Origin: an uncultured Poribacteria bacterium | GTDB taxonomy: Bacteria > Poribacteria > WGA-4E > PCPOR2b | Reading direction: 5' to 3' | DNA: 64,000 nt | NCBI GenBank assembly: GCA_958296125.1 | Contig: OY282444.1 | Location: 2,289,940-2,353,939 of the forward strand | Shown here: positions 8,351 through 17,809 of the stretch, one piece after another | Layout: each line of letters opens with the position of its first letter | Position numbering within the stretch: position 1 is the stretch's first letter | Notes under the pieces: model-generated | The model's database searches: none | What the model was told of the DNA's origin: nothing | Seen by the model: only the letters and a program-made list of their open reading frames with translations | Made by a program: the position numbers and the translations under genes

Positions 8351-9991
8351 ATGGATACAACACAAGCGATAGCGCGAATCTTGAAAATTGAAGGCGTTGA
8401 ATGGATATCCTGCTTCCCTTCTAACCAACTCATCGAGGCGGTTGCCGAGGAAGGTATCCGGACCGTTATGTTTCGGCACGAACGCGGGGCCGTTATGGCA
8501 GCCGATGGATACAGCCGCGTCAATAATCGTAATAAGTTCGGTGTCATCATCACGCAAGGCGGGCCCGGTGCCGAAAACTCTATGGGCGGTATTGCACAGG
8601 CTTTTACCGACAATGTTCCGATTCTGTATCTGCCGGGCGGTCCTGCAATTGACCAGTATGCGGTTCGTCCATCCTTCTCACCAGTTCGCACATACCAAAC
8701 GGTGTCGAAGTACGGCGAGGTCATCACAAAACCGGATCAAGTTGCTAGCGTCATGCGCCGAGCTTTCCACCACCTTCGGAATGGACGTCCCGGGCCTGTG
8801 ATTGTCGAGACACCTAGCGACATTGGGCTGCAGGAAGTCCCGGACGATGCCCTTAACTACACACCACCGAAGCGGGCCCTTCAAATCCCCGCCCCCGGCG
8901 ATATCAAAGATGCCGTTAAGGAACTGCTGAACGCGAAGAAGCCCGTCATCTGGTCCGGTATGGGTGTGCTGCTGTCCGGGGCAACCGAGGCACTCACAGA
9001 ATTTGCTGAGTTGACCGAGATACCTGTGTACTGCACCATGCCCGGCAAGTCCTCCTTTGACGAGCGTCATCCCCTTTCCGTTGGTTCCGGCAGCGGCGCG
9101 ACGACCCTCCCGGCGTGGCAGTGGCTACAGGGATCGGACGCGCTATTCGCCGTCGGTTCAAGTATGACCCGGACGCATTACGGTCAACCCATTCCGGACG
9201 GCAAAGTCATCATCCACAACGCCGAAAGTATCGAAGATATCAATAAAGACTTCTCGGTTGATATCGGACTACCCGGCGATGCTAAACTGACGCTGCAGGC
9301 TATGATTGAGGAAGCCAAAGCCCAACTCGGTGAAGATGGGAGAAAGGGCAAAACGCACGTCGCCACAGATATTGCCGAACTGAAGAAAACTTGGATGGCG
9401 GAGTGGGCACCCCTGCTGAACTCTGACGAAGAGCCGATTAATACCTACCGTGTGATCGGAGATATGGTCAAGGCACTAGATCTGGAGAACAGCATCGTCA
9501 CCCACGATGCGGGCGCGCCTCGTGATTCGATCATGCCTTTCTACCCCGGAACGGTTCCCCACAGCTACATCGGCTGGGGTAAGACCACCCACCTCGGTTT
9601 CGGCATACCGTTGATGATAGGGGCAAAGGTTGCAAAACCAGATAAGTTCTGCTTGAACTTCATGGGCGACGGTGCTTTTGGCATGTCCGGCTTAGACATC
9701 GAAACCGCTGTTCGCGCCGATGCACCCATCACCACTGTTGTTCTCAATAACGGCGGCATGGCGACCTACCCAGGGGGCTATCCAACAGCCCGCACGCAGT
9801 TTGGCACAACTGAAATGACGGGCGACTACGCCAAGATTGCTGAAGGCATGGGAGCGGTCGGCATTACCGTGATTAAGCCGATCGAAATGATTCCCGCGCT
9901 TGAGCAGGCGCAGCAACTGAACGCGGACGGTCGCACGGTATTGCTTGATGTGCACACCAACATGGAGGCTCGTCGGTCTCGCTTCGGCTAG
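8351..9991 (+). CDS. Thiamine diphosphate-dependent enzyme, acetolactate synthase-like
   Basis: The 546-residue protein has the three-part layout of the pyruvate oxidase/acetolactate synthase family. The N-terminal ThDP domain carries the catalytic Glu44 in FRHERGAVMAADGYSR. The central domain is present, and the C-terminal ThDP-binding motif begins MGDGAFGMSG near 438 and ends VVLNNGG about 30 residues later. Such enzymes decarboxylate a 2-keto acid and transfer the resulting aldehyde or oxidise it. No small regulatory subunit follows, so a catabolic or specialised carboligase/decarboxylase is more likely than biosynthetic IlvB. AAGGAGGTCC precedes the ATG. It leads a run of genes for hydroxy-acid and sugar-acid metabolism. 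Confidence 0.88.
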   Translation: MDTTQAIARILKIEGVEWISCFPSNQLIEAVAEEGIRTVMFRHERGAVMAADGYSRVNNRNKFGVIITQGGPGAENSMGGIAQAFTDNVPILYLPGGPAIDQYAVRPSFSPVRTYQTVSKYGEVITKPDQVASVMRRAFHHLRNGRPGPVIVETPSDIGLQEVPDDALNYTPPKRALQIPAPGDIKDAVKELLNAKKPVIWSGMGVLLSGATEALTEFAELTEIPVYCTMPGKSSFDERHPLSVGSGSGATTLPAWQWLQGSDALFAVGSSMTRTHYGQPIPDGKVIIHNAESIEDINKDFSVDIGLPGDAKLTLQAMIEEAKAQLGEDGRKGKTHVATDIAELKKTWMAEWAPLLNSDEEPINTYRVIGDMVKALDLENSIVTHDAGAPRDSIMPFYPGTVPHSYIGWGKTTHLGFGIPLMIGAKVAKPDKFCLNFMGDGAFGMSGLDIETAVRADAPITTVVLNNGGMATYPGGYPTARTQFGTTEMTGDYAKIAEGMGAVGITVIKPIEMIPALEQAQQLNADGRTVLLDVHTNMEARRSRFG

Positions 9992-10008
9992 GTTCTGCCG
10001 ACATTGAA

Positions 10009-10032
10009 CTAGAGCGTGTTGACGTTTAGGTG
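10009..10032. repeat. Dispersed 24-base repeat (GCGTGTTGAC type), copy 1
   Basis: CTAGAGCGTGTTGACGTTTAGGTG matches 54684-54707 at 21 of 24 bases. It lies just after the ThDP enzyme gene. Confidence 0.45.
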
Positions 10033-10155
10033 AGGCGTGTGTGTAATCGTAGGGGCGGGGTTAGTCTGCTCCTACTTGTTAAAAACCCGGTTGCTGTTAT
10101 ATGCTTTCCTAACATAAGCGATTTTTCGTTATCGATAATTACAGAGGAACACACT

Positions 10156-11121
10156 ATGATCAAGTTTGTGATGATGCCGCCGTTGGACGACCTCAAGCGC
10201 GAGTTTGCCCCGCGTTTGGAGGAAGCCCTTCCGGAGTATCGAGTCGCTGTGCCCGAAACAGCTGAAGAAGCACGCCGTGAAATTGTTGATACTGACGCGG
10301 CATTCGGTTGGGTGCCACCTGATGCGCTGAAGGTCGCAACAAAATTACGGTGGCTGCAAAATCCGGATGCAGGTCCTTTTCCGGGCTACTATTACAAAGA
10401 ACTGATTGAGCACCCTGTGGTGGTCTGTAACCCACGCGGTATCTACTTTGACCATATCAGCCACCACATCATGATGTTCCTGCTCGGACTCTCTCGTGGA
10501 CTGCCCTACTATGTCGAAGCACAGCGAGAGCGAAGATGGGACCCGAATGCCCGTAAAAATGGGTACGTCTACCTCGCTGAATCAACCGCACTAATCTTCG
10601 GTGTGGGCGGCATCGGCCATGAAACCGCAAGGCTATGTGCAGCGTTTGGCATGACGGTAATCGGTGTAGAGCCGAGGCCCGAATATGACCTACCATTCGT
10701 CGAGATGCACCCACCGGGGGATTTGGATGCGCTGCTGCCGCGCGCCGATTTCGTGATAGCGACAACGCCGCATACGCCTGAAACCGAGGGGATATGGAAT
10801 GCCCAATGTTTCCGTCTGATGAAGAACACCGCCTACTTTATCAACATCGGTCGCGGCAAAACAATGAAAATTGACGACCTCGCGGACGCGGTCGAGGGGG
10901 GTGAAATCGCAGGGTGTGGCCTCGACGTATTCGAGACAGAACCGCTGCCGGCGGATCACCGTTTGTGGCACCTACCCAACGTTCTGCTCACGCCCCACAT
11001 TGCGGTGAAGGATGCAGAGAACATCCCTGAACGCCGATTTGAGATTATCCTCGAAAATGCGCGCCGGTTCGCCGCCGGTGAAACGCTACGCAACGTGGTA
11101 AACAAAGCGGCGTGGTATTAA
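10156..11121 (+). CDS. D-2-hydroxyacid dehydrogenase (NAD-binding)
   Basis: The 321-residue protein begins at ATG 10156, with AGAGGAAC upstream; an earlier in-frame start at 10030 would add an unrelated tail. The Rossmann motif is GVGGIGHETA around 150. Catalytic residues of the D-2-hydroxyacid dehydrogenase family are visible: Arg in INIGRGKTM, Glu in DVFETEPLP, and His in LLTPHIAV. The enzyme reduces 2-keto acids to D-2-hydroxy acids with NAD(P)H or the reverse. The substrate cannot be assigned. It follows the ThDP enzyme by 164 bases and precedes the DUF3604 gene by 30 bases, which suggests a shared catabolic route. Confidence 0.9.
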   Translation: MIKFVMMPPLDDLKREFAPRLEEALPEYRVAVPETAEEARREIVDTDAAFGWVPPDALKVATKLRWLQNPDAGPFPGYYYKELIEHPVVVCNPRGIYFDHISHHIMMFLLGLSRGLPYYVEAQRERRWDPNARKNGYVYLAESTALIFGVGGIGHETARLCAAFGMTVIGVEPRPEYDLPFVEMHPPGDLDALLPRADFVIATTPHTPETEGIWNAQCFRLMKNTAYFINIGRGKTMKIDDLADAVEGGEIAGCGLDVFETEPLPADHRLWHLPNVLLTPHIAVKDAENIPERRFEIILENARRFAAGETLRNVVNKAAWY

Positions 11122-11151
11122 AATCTCGCGCGCAACGTGGAGAAATAATTC

Positions 11152-13332
11152 ATGACGGAATCCGAAATCCGTGCCTTATACGGTTGGGCGGAGATTGCCC
11201 CGGCTGCCCCTGTTGTGGCGGGGTCTGTCGGCACATGGCATATCACCTATCATGTCGGCCGCTACGGCATCGATGACGGTGGCGTTGTTAAATTCGCTTG
11301 GCGAGATGTCAGCGATTGGGCGGCACCCCAATTTGAGAATCCTTCCGCACCGGAATATGCCTCCGTTTCTACAACAGGTCCGGCATCGCTGCGGGCGAGG
11401 TTTGAAAAGCAACGCTACATCCGTCCTTGGCGGCTTTGCGTTACCGTTGATGTGTTCGACGATTCCCTCTCCGAGGGGGATAGTATCACCCTAACACTAG
11501 GAGACACTTCAGGGGGGAGCTCGGGGAATCGGGCGCAGACCTTTTGCAAAGAAGCATTTGAATTTCGCGTCGCTGTCGATTGGTGTGGGACATGGGTTTA
11601 CACGGAGGTCGCATCGCCAAAGATTCCAATTATTAGCGGTCCCCCCCATCGGTTGGTGGTATTAGGGGCATCGGAAACCACACCTGATGAGGAAACATGG
11701 ATCGGGGTTAAGGCGGAAGATGTCTGGGGCAATCCTAGCACCGGGTATGCCGGGACGGTCCGACTCAACGCCGGGGGCCTGACAGGCTTGCCGGAAATTT
11801 ATCAGTTTCAGCCCACAGATCGAGGTGTAAAACGTTTTGAAGGCGTGAAAGCACCGAAGGTGGGAACTTACCGCGTGCAGACGACAGACTCAGAGAATGG
11901 GTTGGAGGCGGAAGGAAACCCACTCCACTGCGTGGCGGTTCGCGGCACCTATCAACCCTTCTGGGGAGACCTCCATGGCCAGAGCGAAGAAACTGTTGGA
12001 ACCAACCCGGTCTCCTCCTATTTTCGCTTTGCACGGGAGGCAGCACTCATTGATTTCGCCGGACATCAAGGGAATGACTTCCAAATCACCCAAGCGGTCT
12101 GGACAGAAATCCGAGAGCAGGCGAATACCCAATATGACCCCGGCAGATTTGTCACCTTTGTCGGATATGAGTGGTCAGCGAATACGCCGTTGGGAGGCGA
12201 CCGCAATGTCTACTATCCGGGAAATGATGGGCCCTTGCACCGCTCCAGTCATGTGCTAATTCCTGATAAATCGGATAGCGATACCGATTGCACCCATGTT
12301 ACAGAACTTTACGATACGCTGCGAAGCCATGTCAAAGATTCTCGGAACGGAGATGTCCTGCTCCTGCCCCATGTTGGGGGACGCTACGCCAACCTTAATT
12401 GGCACGACCCGATACTTGAACCGCTCATTGAGGTCTATTCCGAATGGGGGGAGTTCGAGTGGTTTCTGCGGGAAGCATTGGAGAAAGGCTACCGGGTCGG
12501 TTTCACCGCCGGGAGCGACGATCATAAGGGACGTCCCGGTGCCGCCCCGCCGGGGAGCGGTTCGTTTGGTGTGTATGGCGGATTGACCTGCATCTATGCG
12601 GTAGAGTTGACGCGAGAAGGGTTGTGGGAAGCCCTTAAAACCCGTCGATGTTATGGGACGACTGGAGGGCGCATCCTGCTTGAGGTCACCGCAGACGGTC
12701 AACCGATGGGAGCAGCGTATCAGGCGAGCCAGCCGCCGGAGATTGCTGTGAAGATGGTTGGCACCGCCCCCATCGAACGGATTGACATTTTCAGAGGGTT
12801 GGAACAGGTCTACACCTTCCCCACAACGACCGAACGGGCGGAAGACCAGATCCGTGTGGCGTGGTCAGGGCAGCGCATCCGGGCGCGAAATCGGCTCGTC
12901 CGATGGGACGGCAGCCTTGAGATAGATAGGGGACGGATTCTGGAGGCGGAGGGTTACGCCTTCGATTCCCCGGCTGAAGGGATTGAGGCCGTAACGGAGC
13001 GAACCGTGTCTTGGAAATCTGTGACAACCGGTGACGCTGACGGTGTCATTCTGAAGCTCGACGCGCCGCCTGAGACAACCCTCGATTTTAAGACACCGGT
13101 AGTGAATGGGGATGTCTCGCTTCAGGAGATTGGCGATTCGTCTATTGTCGTTGATGCCGGTGGGATTGATATGAAGGTTGTATTTGAACGGTTACCGTTG
13201 GGCATTGGCAGAGAAGCGGCGTTTACGTTTCGGGAGGCAGCGTTGCCCACGGGCTGCCATCCCTATTGGGTGCGAGTGTTGCAGACAGATGGAGCAAAGG
13301 CATGGACGAGCCCCATCTATGTGACCATGTGA
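11152..13332 (+). CDS. DUF3604 domain protein
   Basis: The 726-residue protein has a beta-rich N-terminal half (about 1-260) and then a DUF3604 region starting at YQPFWGDLHGQSEETVG, which resembles the HxH start of PHP-type metal hydrolases. Further conserved segments are DFAGHQGNDFQI, FVGYEWSANTPLGG, LLLPHVGGRYAN and FTAGSDDHKGRPG, the last two carrying likely metal-binding His and Asp. No signal peptide is seen. DUF3604 proteins have no settled reaction; the PHP-like motifs suggest a metal-dependent hydrolase. It sits 30 bases after the dehydrogenase and 54 before the D-threonine-aldolase-like gene, so cotranscription is likely. Confidence 0.88.
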   Translation: MTESEIRALYGWAEIAPAAPVVAGSVGTWHITYHVGRYGIDDGGVVKFAWRDVSDWAAPQFENPSAPEYASVSTTGPASLRARFEKQRYIRPWRLCVTVDVFDDSLSEGDSITLTLGDTSGGSSGNRAQTFCKEAFEFRVAVDWCGTWVYTEVASPKIPIISGPPHRLVVLGASETTPDEETWIGVKAEDVWGNPSTGYAGTVRLNAGGLTGLPEIYQFQPTDRGVKRFEGVKAPKVGTYRVQTTDSENGLEAEGNPLHCVAVRGTYQPFWGDLHGQSEETVGTNPVSSYFRFAREAALIDFAGHQGNDFQITQAVWTEIREQANTQYDPGRFVTFVGYEWSANTPLGGDRNVYYPGNDGPLHRSSHVLIPDKSDSDTDCTHVTELYDTLRSHVKDSRNGDVLLLPHVGGRYANLNWHDPILEPLIEVYSEWGEFEWFLREALEKGYRVGFTAGSDDHKGRPGAAPPGSGSFGVYGGLTCIYAVELTREGLWEALKTRRCYGTTGGRILLEVTADGQPMGAAYQASQPPEIAVKMVGTAPIERIDIFRGLEQVYTFPTTTERAEDQIRVAWSGQRIRARNRLVRWDGSLEIDRGRILEAEGYAFDSPAEGIEAVTERTVSWKSVTTGDADGVILKLDAPPETTLDFKTPVVNGDVSLQEIGDSSIVVDAGGIDMKVVFERLPLGIGREAAFTFREAALPTGCHPYWVRVLQTDGAKAWTSPIYVTM

Positions 13333-13386
13333 CCCACTTAACGAATCAAGGAGGACAACCGTTGTTCTCTACTTGGAGGCAAATAT

Positions 13387-14529
13387 ATGGGAAAGGTAGA
13401 CACCTCTCTTTTAGCACTCGAAACACCCGCTATCCTGTTAGATCAGGGAAGGTTACAAGCCAACATCCAACTGATTCAGGACATCGCCAATACTCACGGT
13501 GTCAGTGTTCGCCCGCATATCAAAACCCACAAGTGCCTTGAACTCGTCCGGCAACAGATAGACGCGGGCGCGGTAGGCATTACCTCTTCAAAGGTAGACG
13601 AGGCCCTTACCTTTATCAACAACGGGATCCGTTCTGTCACTGTGGCGTATCCTTTGGTGGTTGATTCAAAGTTAGACCGCCTGATAGCCGCTGCCCAATC
13701 TCATGACGTTGACCTTCGACTCATCGTTGATAGTGCTGCGGGGGTCAATGCGATTGCTCAGGCAGCGGGGAGACACGAAAAACAGATTAGTATCTTTGTG
13801 AAGATAGATGTGGGGCTACACCGTTGTGGACTCACGGAAGATGATCCGGGCTTGCTCGAGTTAGTGCGGCAAATCATCCGAGAACCCGCTCTGAAGTTCA
13901 CAGGGCTTTTATCCCATGCTGGACATGTTTATGGGGCAAAAGATGGCGAGGCAGCGCAAAAAATCGCTCAAGAAGAGCTCGAAATTCTGACCCGCGTGCG
14001 GAAAAAACTCGAAAGCAACGGCATCGAAGTTTCGGAGGTGTCCATTGGATCCACCCCCACTGTCCTTGCGAGTGATAGCTACGACGGTATAACAGAGATT
14101 CGACCGGGCAATTATATCTTTATGGATAGGACCCCGTTGCGTTTGGAACTCATTGAGTTAGATCAGATTGCGTTCTCGGTGCTGGCAACGGTGGTCAGTC
14201 AAAACTCGGACTACTTTATTATTGATACCGGATCTAAAACCTTGAGCTCGGATCAGGGCGCACACGGAATGCCGGGGATGGAAGGGTTTGGGCTTGCGTA
14301 TCCCGCGGACCGGTTCGAGGATAAAAATTACGAGATGATTGTCGCTAAACTTTCGGAGGAGCATGGATTCGTAGCACGCGAGGATTTCGATCTGGCGATA
14401 GGTTCTAAAATTCGACTCATCCCCAACCACTCATGTGTCGTTGCGAACCTATTAGATACCTACACAGTGGTAAAGGATGAACAGATTGCCGAGCAATGGG
14501 ACATCGTCGCACGCGGGCAAATCCGTTAG
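13387..14529 (+). CDS. PLP enzyme of the D-threonine aldolase/alanine racemase fold
   Basis: The 380-residue protein opens with ETPAILLDQGRLQANI and has the PLP-lysine in RPHIKTHKC near residue 46, on the first strands of an alanine-racemase-type barrel. The C-terminal domain holds PNHSCVVANL, the segment that in D-threonine aldolases carries a metal ligand His. Family members cleave D-3-hydroxy-amino acids to glycine and an aldehyde, or dehydrate D-serine-like compounds. GGAGG lies upstream and the ATG is at 13387. In this run of genes it may feed an amino or hydroxy acid into the same pathway, but the substrate is unknown. Confidence 0.88.
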   Translation: MGKVDTSLLALETPAILLDQGRLQANIQLIQDIANTHGVSVRPHIKTHKCLELVRQQIDAGAVGITSSKVDEALTFINNGIRSVTVAYPLVVDSKLDRLIAAAQSHDVDLRLIVDSAAGVNAIAQAAGRHEKQISIFVKIDVGLHRCGLTEDDPGLLELVRQIIREPALKFTGLLSHAGHVYGAKDGEAAQKIAQEELEILTRVRKKLESNGIEVSEVSIGSTPTVLASDSYDGITEIRPGNYIFMDRTPLRLELIELDQIAFSVLATVVSQNSDYFIIDTGSKTLSSDQGAHGMPGMEGFGLAYPADRFEDKNYEMIVAKLSEEHGFVAREDFDLAIGSKIRLIPNHSCVVANLLDTYTVVKDEQIAEQWDIVARGQIR

Positions 14530-14637
14530 CAGACAAGCAGACATAGCCCCAGCGGGACAATAGGAAGTCACCTGGATTACAGTTAAATAACATCTAACTC
14601 ACTAACAACCCACCCCTATCTACACGGAGAGCAAACA

Positions 14638-15633
14638 ATGATGAAGATTGGCACCCGTATCAGTCCTGATTGGTTGAACCGTCCCAACGACCTTCACTTT
14701 CTCAAACAGATCGGTGTTGATTGCGTGGACATCACCTTGGACATCTGTCCCGGTTACGCGGAAGCTGGCGGGCGTGCAAACCGCGAAGGACTCACAAAAG
14801 TGGTGGAAGCCATTGACAAAGCTGGGCTCAAGATCGAGCGCGCCAATACCTCTAATGGCGACTGTCTCAAGACCTTTCTCGGTCAACCCGGATCCGAAGC
14901 AGAAATCGACAACTTGATTGTCAACGCCGAACTCTGCGGCGAGTTTAATCTACCGGTAATGGGAATCCAATGTTTTCAAGCGGGCCAATTCGGTCATTTC
15001 CCCGAATCTATGCACAGCTTCATTGAGGGACGGGGCGGATACCAGCACCTGAAAGTAGATCTGAGCGAAGCCCTCAACCAACCACTGCCAGACGGTGCAC
15101 CGACCCACGATGAGATCTGGGAGCGCACCCTAAAGATTTTCAGGAACGTTGTGCCGATTGCGGAGAGTGCCGGCGTTAAGATTGCCATGCACGGCAACGA
15201 TCCACCCGTTCCCAGCCTCTACGGTGTGCCACAGGTTCTCTACAACTTCGCCGCCTTCGACCGCCTCTTTTCCGAAGTCCCCTCCCCGAACAACGGTATG
15301 ACCTTTTGCGTGGGCACCCGCTACGAATCAGGCGAGGATGTTTTCGAGGGCATTCGGCACTTCGGTGAACAGGGCAAAATTTTCCACGTCCATTTCCGTA
15401 ACGTGCGCGGAAAGATTCCTGAAAAGAAGGGATACGAAGAGGTAATCCCCGACGCTGGGGACATGGACATGTACGGTGTGGCTAAAGCTCTGCACGATGT
15501 GGGCTACGATGCCGTCATTGACTACGACCATATCATGCGACTCACCACAGACGGACCAGAAGGCAGGGAGTACATCGCTTACTGCATTGGGCACATGCGG
15601 GGGTTACTTCAAGCACTCGAAAGCAATTCCTAA
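14638..15633 (+). CDS. Mannonate dehydratase-like TIM-barrel protein
   Basis: The 331-residue protein resembles UxuA-type mannonate dehydratases. The segment KIAMHGNDPPVPSLYGVP matches the HPDDPP region that binds metal in UxuA, and CVGTRYESG, HVHFRNVRG and DYDHIM are the following metal and substrate strands. Mannonate dehydratase converts D-mannonate to 2-keto-3-deoxygluconate in hexuronate catabolism. The replacement of HPDD by HGND and the somewhat short length mean the substrate may differ. Two adjacent ATGs (14638, 14641) follow GGAGAG. It is the last gene of the plus-strand catabolic run. Confidence 0.82.
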   Translation: MMKIGTRISPDWLNRPNDLHFLKQIGVDCVDITLDICPGYAEAGGRANREGLTKVVEAIDKAGLKIERANTSNGDCLKTFLGQPGSEAEIDNLIVNAELCGEFNLPVMGIQCFQAGQFGHFPESMHSFIEGRGGYQHLKVDLSEALNQPLPDGAPTHDEIWERTLKIFRNVVPIAESAGVKIAMHGNDPPVPSLYGVPQVLYNFAAFDRLFSEVPSPNNGMTFCVGTRYESGEDVFEGIRHFGEQGKIFHVHFRNVRGKIPEKKGYEEVIPDAGDMDMYGVAKALHDVGYDAVIDYDHIMRLTTDGPEGREYIAYCIGHMRGLLQALESNS

Positions 15634-15800
15634 TCCTATTCGCCACTAAAGGCCCAGTATAGCACGTAGGTTGGGTTGAACGGTTGACAGCACATCCCTA
15701 TCAAAGATAGTCGAGTTTATGTCTTTCAACACCTCGGATATGTCGGGACAGGCCGTTTTTACAGATAGCGATAGTGAAACCCAACACTCATAACTAAACT

Positions 15801-16628
15801 ATGTTAGAAACCCACCTTCAATCACGGTCCATATTCCGGTTCCAAAACCTGTCGAAACAGAACGGGGTAGACCACTTTGTTTCAACCCGTATTGGTGGTT
15901 TGAGTTCCCCGCCTTACGAATCTCTCAATTTAGGGTTTCACGTCGGCGATACCGCTAAAATTGTCCTGAAAAATCGTGAACGTTTGGCAGCCAATATCGG
16001 AATCTCGCTCTCCGATTTTACCATCCCCAGACAGGTTCATAGCGGGACGGTGACAATCGTGACGGAGGGGATGAGAGGCTATGGCGCGGCGGACCTCGAT
16101 ACGGCAGTGGAGGCAACAGATGCGATAGTAACAGATGTGCCCCACTTATGCCTGATGGTTCTTATGGCGGATTGTGTGCCGATTCTCTTCTTCGATCCTC
16201 AAAAGAGAGTGGTAGGTGCTGCACATGCTGGATGGCGGGGGACCGTTAAATTGGCAGCGCAGAAAACGGCAGAAACTTTAAAGGAAAAGTTTAACTGCAA
16301 GCTGACCGACGTTCTTGTAGGGATAGGGCCCTCCATCGGTCCCTGTCACTACGAAGTCGGGCCCGAAGTCATCTCACAAGTTGAGGGCACTTTTGGGGAC
16401 ACGGAGGGCTATATCAACGGCGAGGCCCCTGATGGGAAAGGGTATTTTAACCTTTGGGAAGCCAACAAACGGCAAATCATAGCAGCGGGCATCCCGAGGC
16501 AAAATATAGAGGTCGCTCAGATATGCACTTATTGCAACGCCCACCTATTCTTTTCTGAGCGGCACGAAAGGGGAAAGACGGGCAGATTTGGAGCCGGTAT
16601 TATGCTGTCAACATCAACCGATATGTAA
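15801..16628 (+). CDS. pgeF: Peptidoglycan editing factor PgeF (YfiH, DUF152 laccase-domain family)
   Basis: The 275-residue protein shows the DUF152 signature in order: ADCVPILFFDP, AHAGWRGTVK, GPSIGPCHYEVG and CTYCNAHLFFSERHERGKTGR. The His and Cys residues in these segments form the zinc site. PgeF corrects misincorporated amino acids in cell-wall precursors; older annotations call it polyphenol oxidase. The start at 15801 is the first ATG of the frame. It appears to be a single gene, 167 bases after the sugar-acid gene. Confidence 0.92.
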   Translation: MLETHLQSRSIFRFQNLSKQNGVDHFVSTRIGGLSSPPYESLNLGFHVGDTAKIVLKNRERLAANIGISLSDFTIPRQVHSGTVTIVTEGMRGYGAADLDTAVEATDAIVTDVPHLCLMVLMADCVPILFFDPQKRVVGAAHAGWRGTVKLAAQKTAETLKEKFNCKLTDVLVGIGPSIGPCHYEVGPEVISQVEGTFGDTEGYINGEAPDGKGYFNLWEANKRQIIAAGIPRQNIEVAQICTYCNAHLFFSERHERGKTGRFGAGIMLSTSTDM

Positions 16629-16629
16629 T

Positions 16630-16650
16630 TTCACGCATCACGTTTCACGA
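16630..16650. repeat. Dispersed repeat TGAAACGTGATGCGTGAA family, copy 1 (inverted)
   Basis: The complement of this site reads CGTGAAACGTGATGCGTGAA. Related copies are at 33554-33570 and 40953-40970. It lies between two convergent genes. Confidence 0.4.
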
Positions 16651-17076
16651 ATTTCCTGTAATAATCAGATACATACCACTACAGACGAGAAGTATGCCGA
16701 TAACATATCGTAAGGTGAGCGGTTCTCGAAATAATATCATGCCTACTATACTCGTCAGCAATATCCCTCCGAATCGGATAACGGGTGAGCCGAGAGAAAT
16801 TGGTGCTCCTGCACTAAAGGTGACATACAATCCTAAAGTCACGCCGCTGAAAGCAAATCCTACACCCATACTCGCTAAAACCCCTAAAATTTGGGCTTCT
16901 TGCGGTATGCCACGCGCCCGTTGCCACAGCACCCAAGCCAGTCCAGTCGAGAAGGTGCAGGTTCCGTATATTAATACCGCCAAACTGTTAGAAAGCCTGC
17001 CCACTGCCAGTTTCACACAAAGATCTGCAGCAGCCAGGGCACATGCGGTGATTGCTGCGTATTTAATCCAACTCAA
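16645..17076 (-). CDS. EamA/DMT-superfamily small membrane protein
   Basis: The 143-residue protein has four to five hydrophobic segments and resembles one EamA half-unit (ending MILFREPLTLRYVIGILLV, then CSGMYLIITG), a family of drug/metabolite transporters that often work as dimers when of this size. The start is TTG at 17076, supported by GGAGG with a 5-base spacer. The substrate is unknown. It is convergent with pgeF and divergent from the coiled-coil gene at 17330. Confidence 0.8.
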   Translation of the reverse strand: MSWIKYAAITACALAAADLCVKLAVGRLSNSLAVLIYGTCTFSTGLAWVLWQRARGIPQEAQILGVLASMGVGFAFSGVTLGLYVTFSAGAPISLGSPVIRFGGILLTSIVGMILFREPLTLRYVIGILLVCSGMYLIITGNS

Positions 17077-17266
17077 ATTTGCCTCCGAGTGGTCAACACT
17101 ACTAACGCTTATTTTCGTTCAATTTAACTGCGGTGTGCCTTTCTATTTCGGCAAAAGCGTGCCTTGATTCTTCGGGGATGATAGATGATTCTGAGGAAAT
17201 AATCAAGGAAAAAATGATTTTCATGGTTGAGCGGCTCCTTTCATGCACCAAGGTTGATTAACAGTG

Positions 17267-17295
17267 TTGCTAAGTGGTCGAAACTGTGATATCAT
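17267..17295 (+). promoter_or_regulatory. Sigma-70-type promoter for the coiled-coil membrane protein
   Basis: TTGCTA, a 17-base spacer and TATCAT lie 34 bases upstream of the ATG at 17330; the ribosome site AAAGGAGG lies between. Confidence 0.6.
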
Positions 17296-17329
17296 ACACC
17301 ATCATTTTCCCCAAAGGAGGCGGTTAATT

Positions 17330-17809
17330 ATGAAAACCCTCACCATCTGCTTGTTCCTACTCCTTCTAACATCGTCCGCGTTTGGCGAACTGACGAAGGA
17401 CGACCTACGCACTATCCTCAAAGAAGAGATTAACGCGTCCGAAAAACGCACAAGGGAATATATCAATCTCAAAATCGATGGGTTAGACAAAAGCTTAAAC
17501 GCCAGAATTGATGCGTTGGATCAGCGAATTGACGATGTGGGGAAAAACCTGAATGCCAGAATTAACGATGTGGAAAAAAACCTGAATACCAGAATTGGCG
17601 ACGTGGAGAAAAACCTGAATATCAGAATTGACGACATAAATAACAACTTTAGTTGGGTGTGGCTCGTGTTACTTGCGCTGATAGCAGCTGCGGTTGGTCT
17701 TCCGCAACTCATCATTATCTACACCGAAAAAAGACTGGGGCGGGAGACCCGGTCTGAAATTCAACAACTCCGGGAAAAGATTGAAGCCATGGAAAACGCG
17801 TCCTCATAA
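17330..17809 (+). CDS. Coiled-coil membrane-anchored protein with 11-residue repeats
   Basis: The 159-residue protein has an N-terminal signal peptide (MKTLTICLFLLLLTSSAFG), then a long helix-forming region, a transmembrane segment near 105-130 (WVWLVLLALIAAAVGLPQL) and a charged tail. Residues about 70-100 contain three near-identical 11-residue units of the type KNLNxRIxDVE; 33-base repeats are visible in the DNA. Eleven-residue periods suit a right-handed coiled coil. The ATG at 17330 follows AAAGGAGG. I do not recognise a named family; a structural or scaffold role in the envelope is only inference. Confidence 0.78.
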   Translation: MKTLTICLFLLLLTSSAFGELTKDDLRTILKEEINASEKRTREYINLKIDGLDKSLNARIDALDQRIDDVGKNLNARINDVEKNLNTRIGDVEKNLNIRIDDINNNFSWVWLVLLALIAAAVGLPQLIIIYTEKRLGRETRSEIQQLREKIEAMENASS

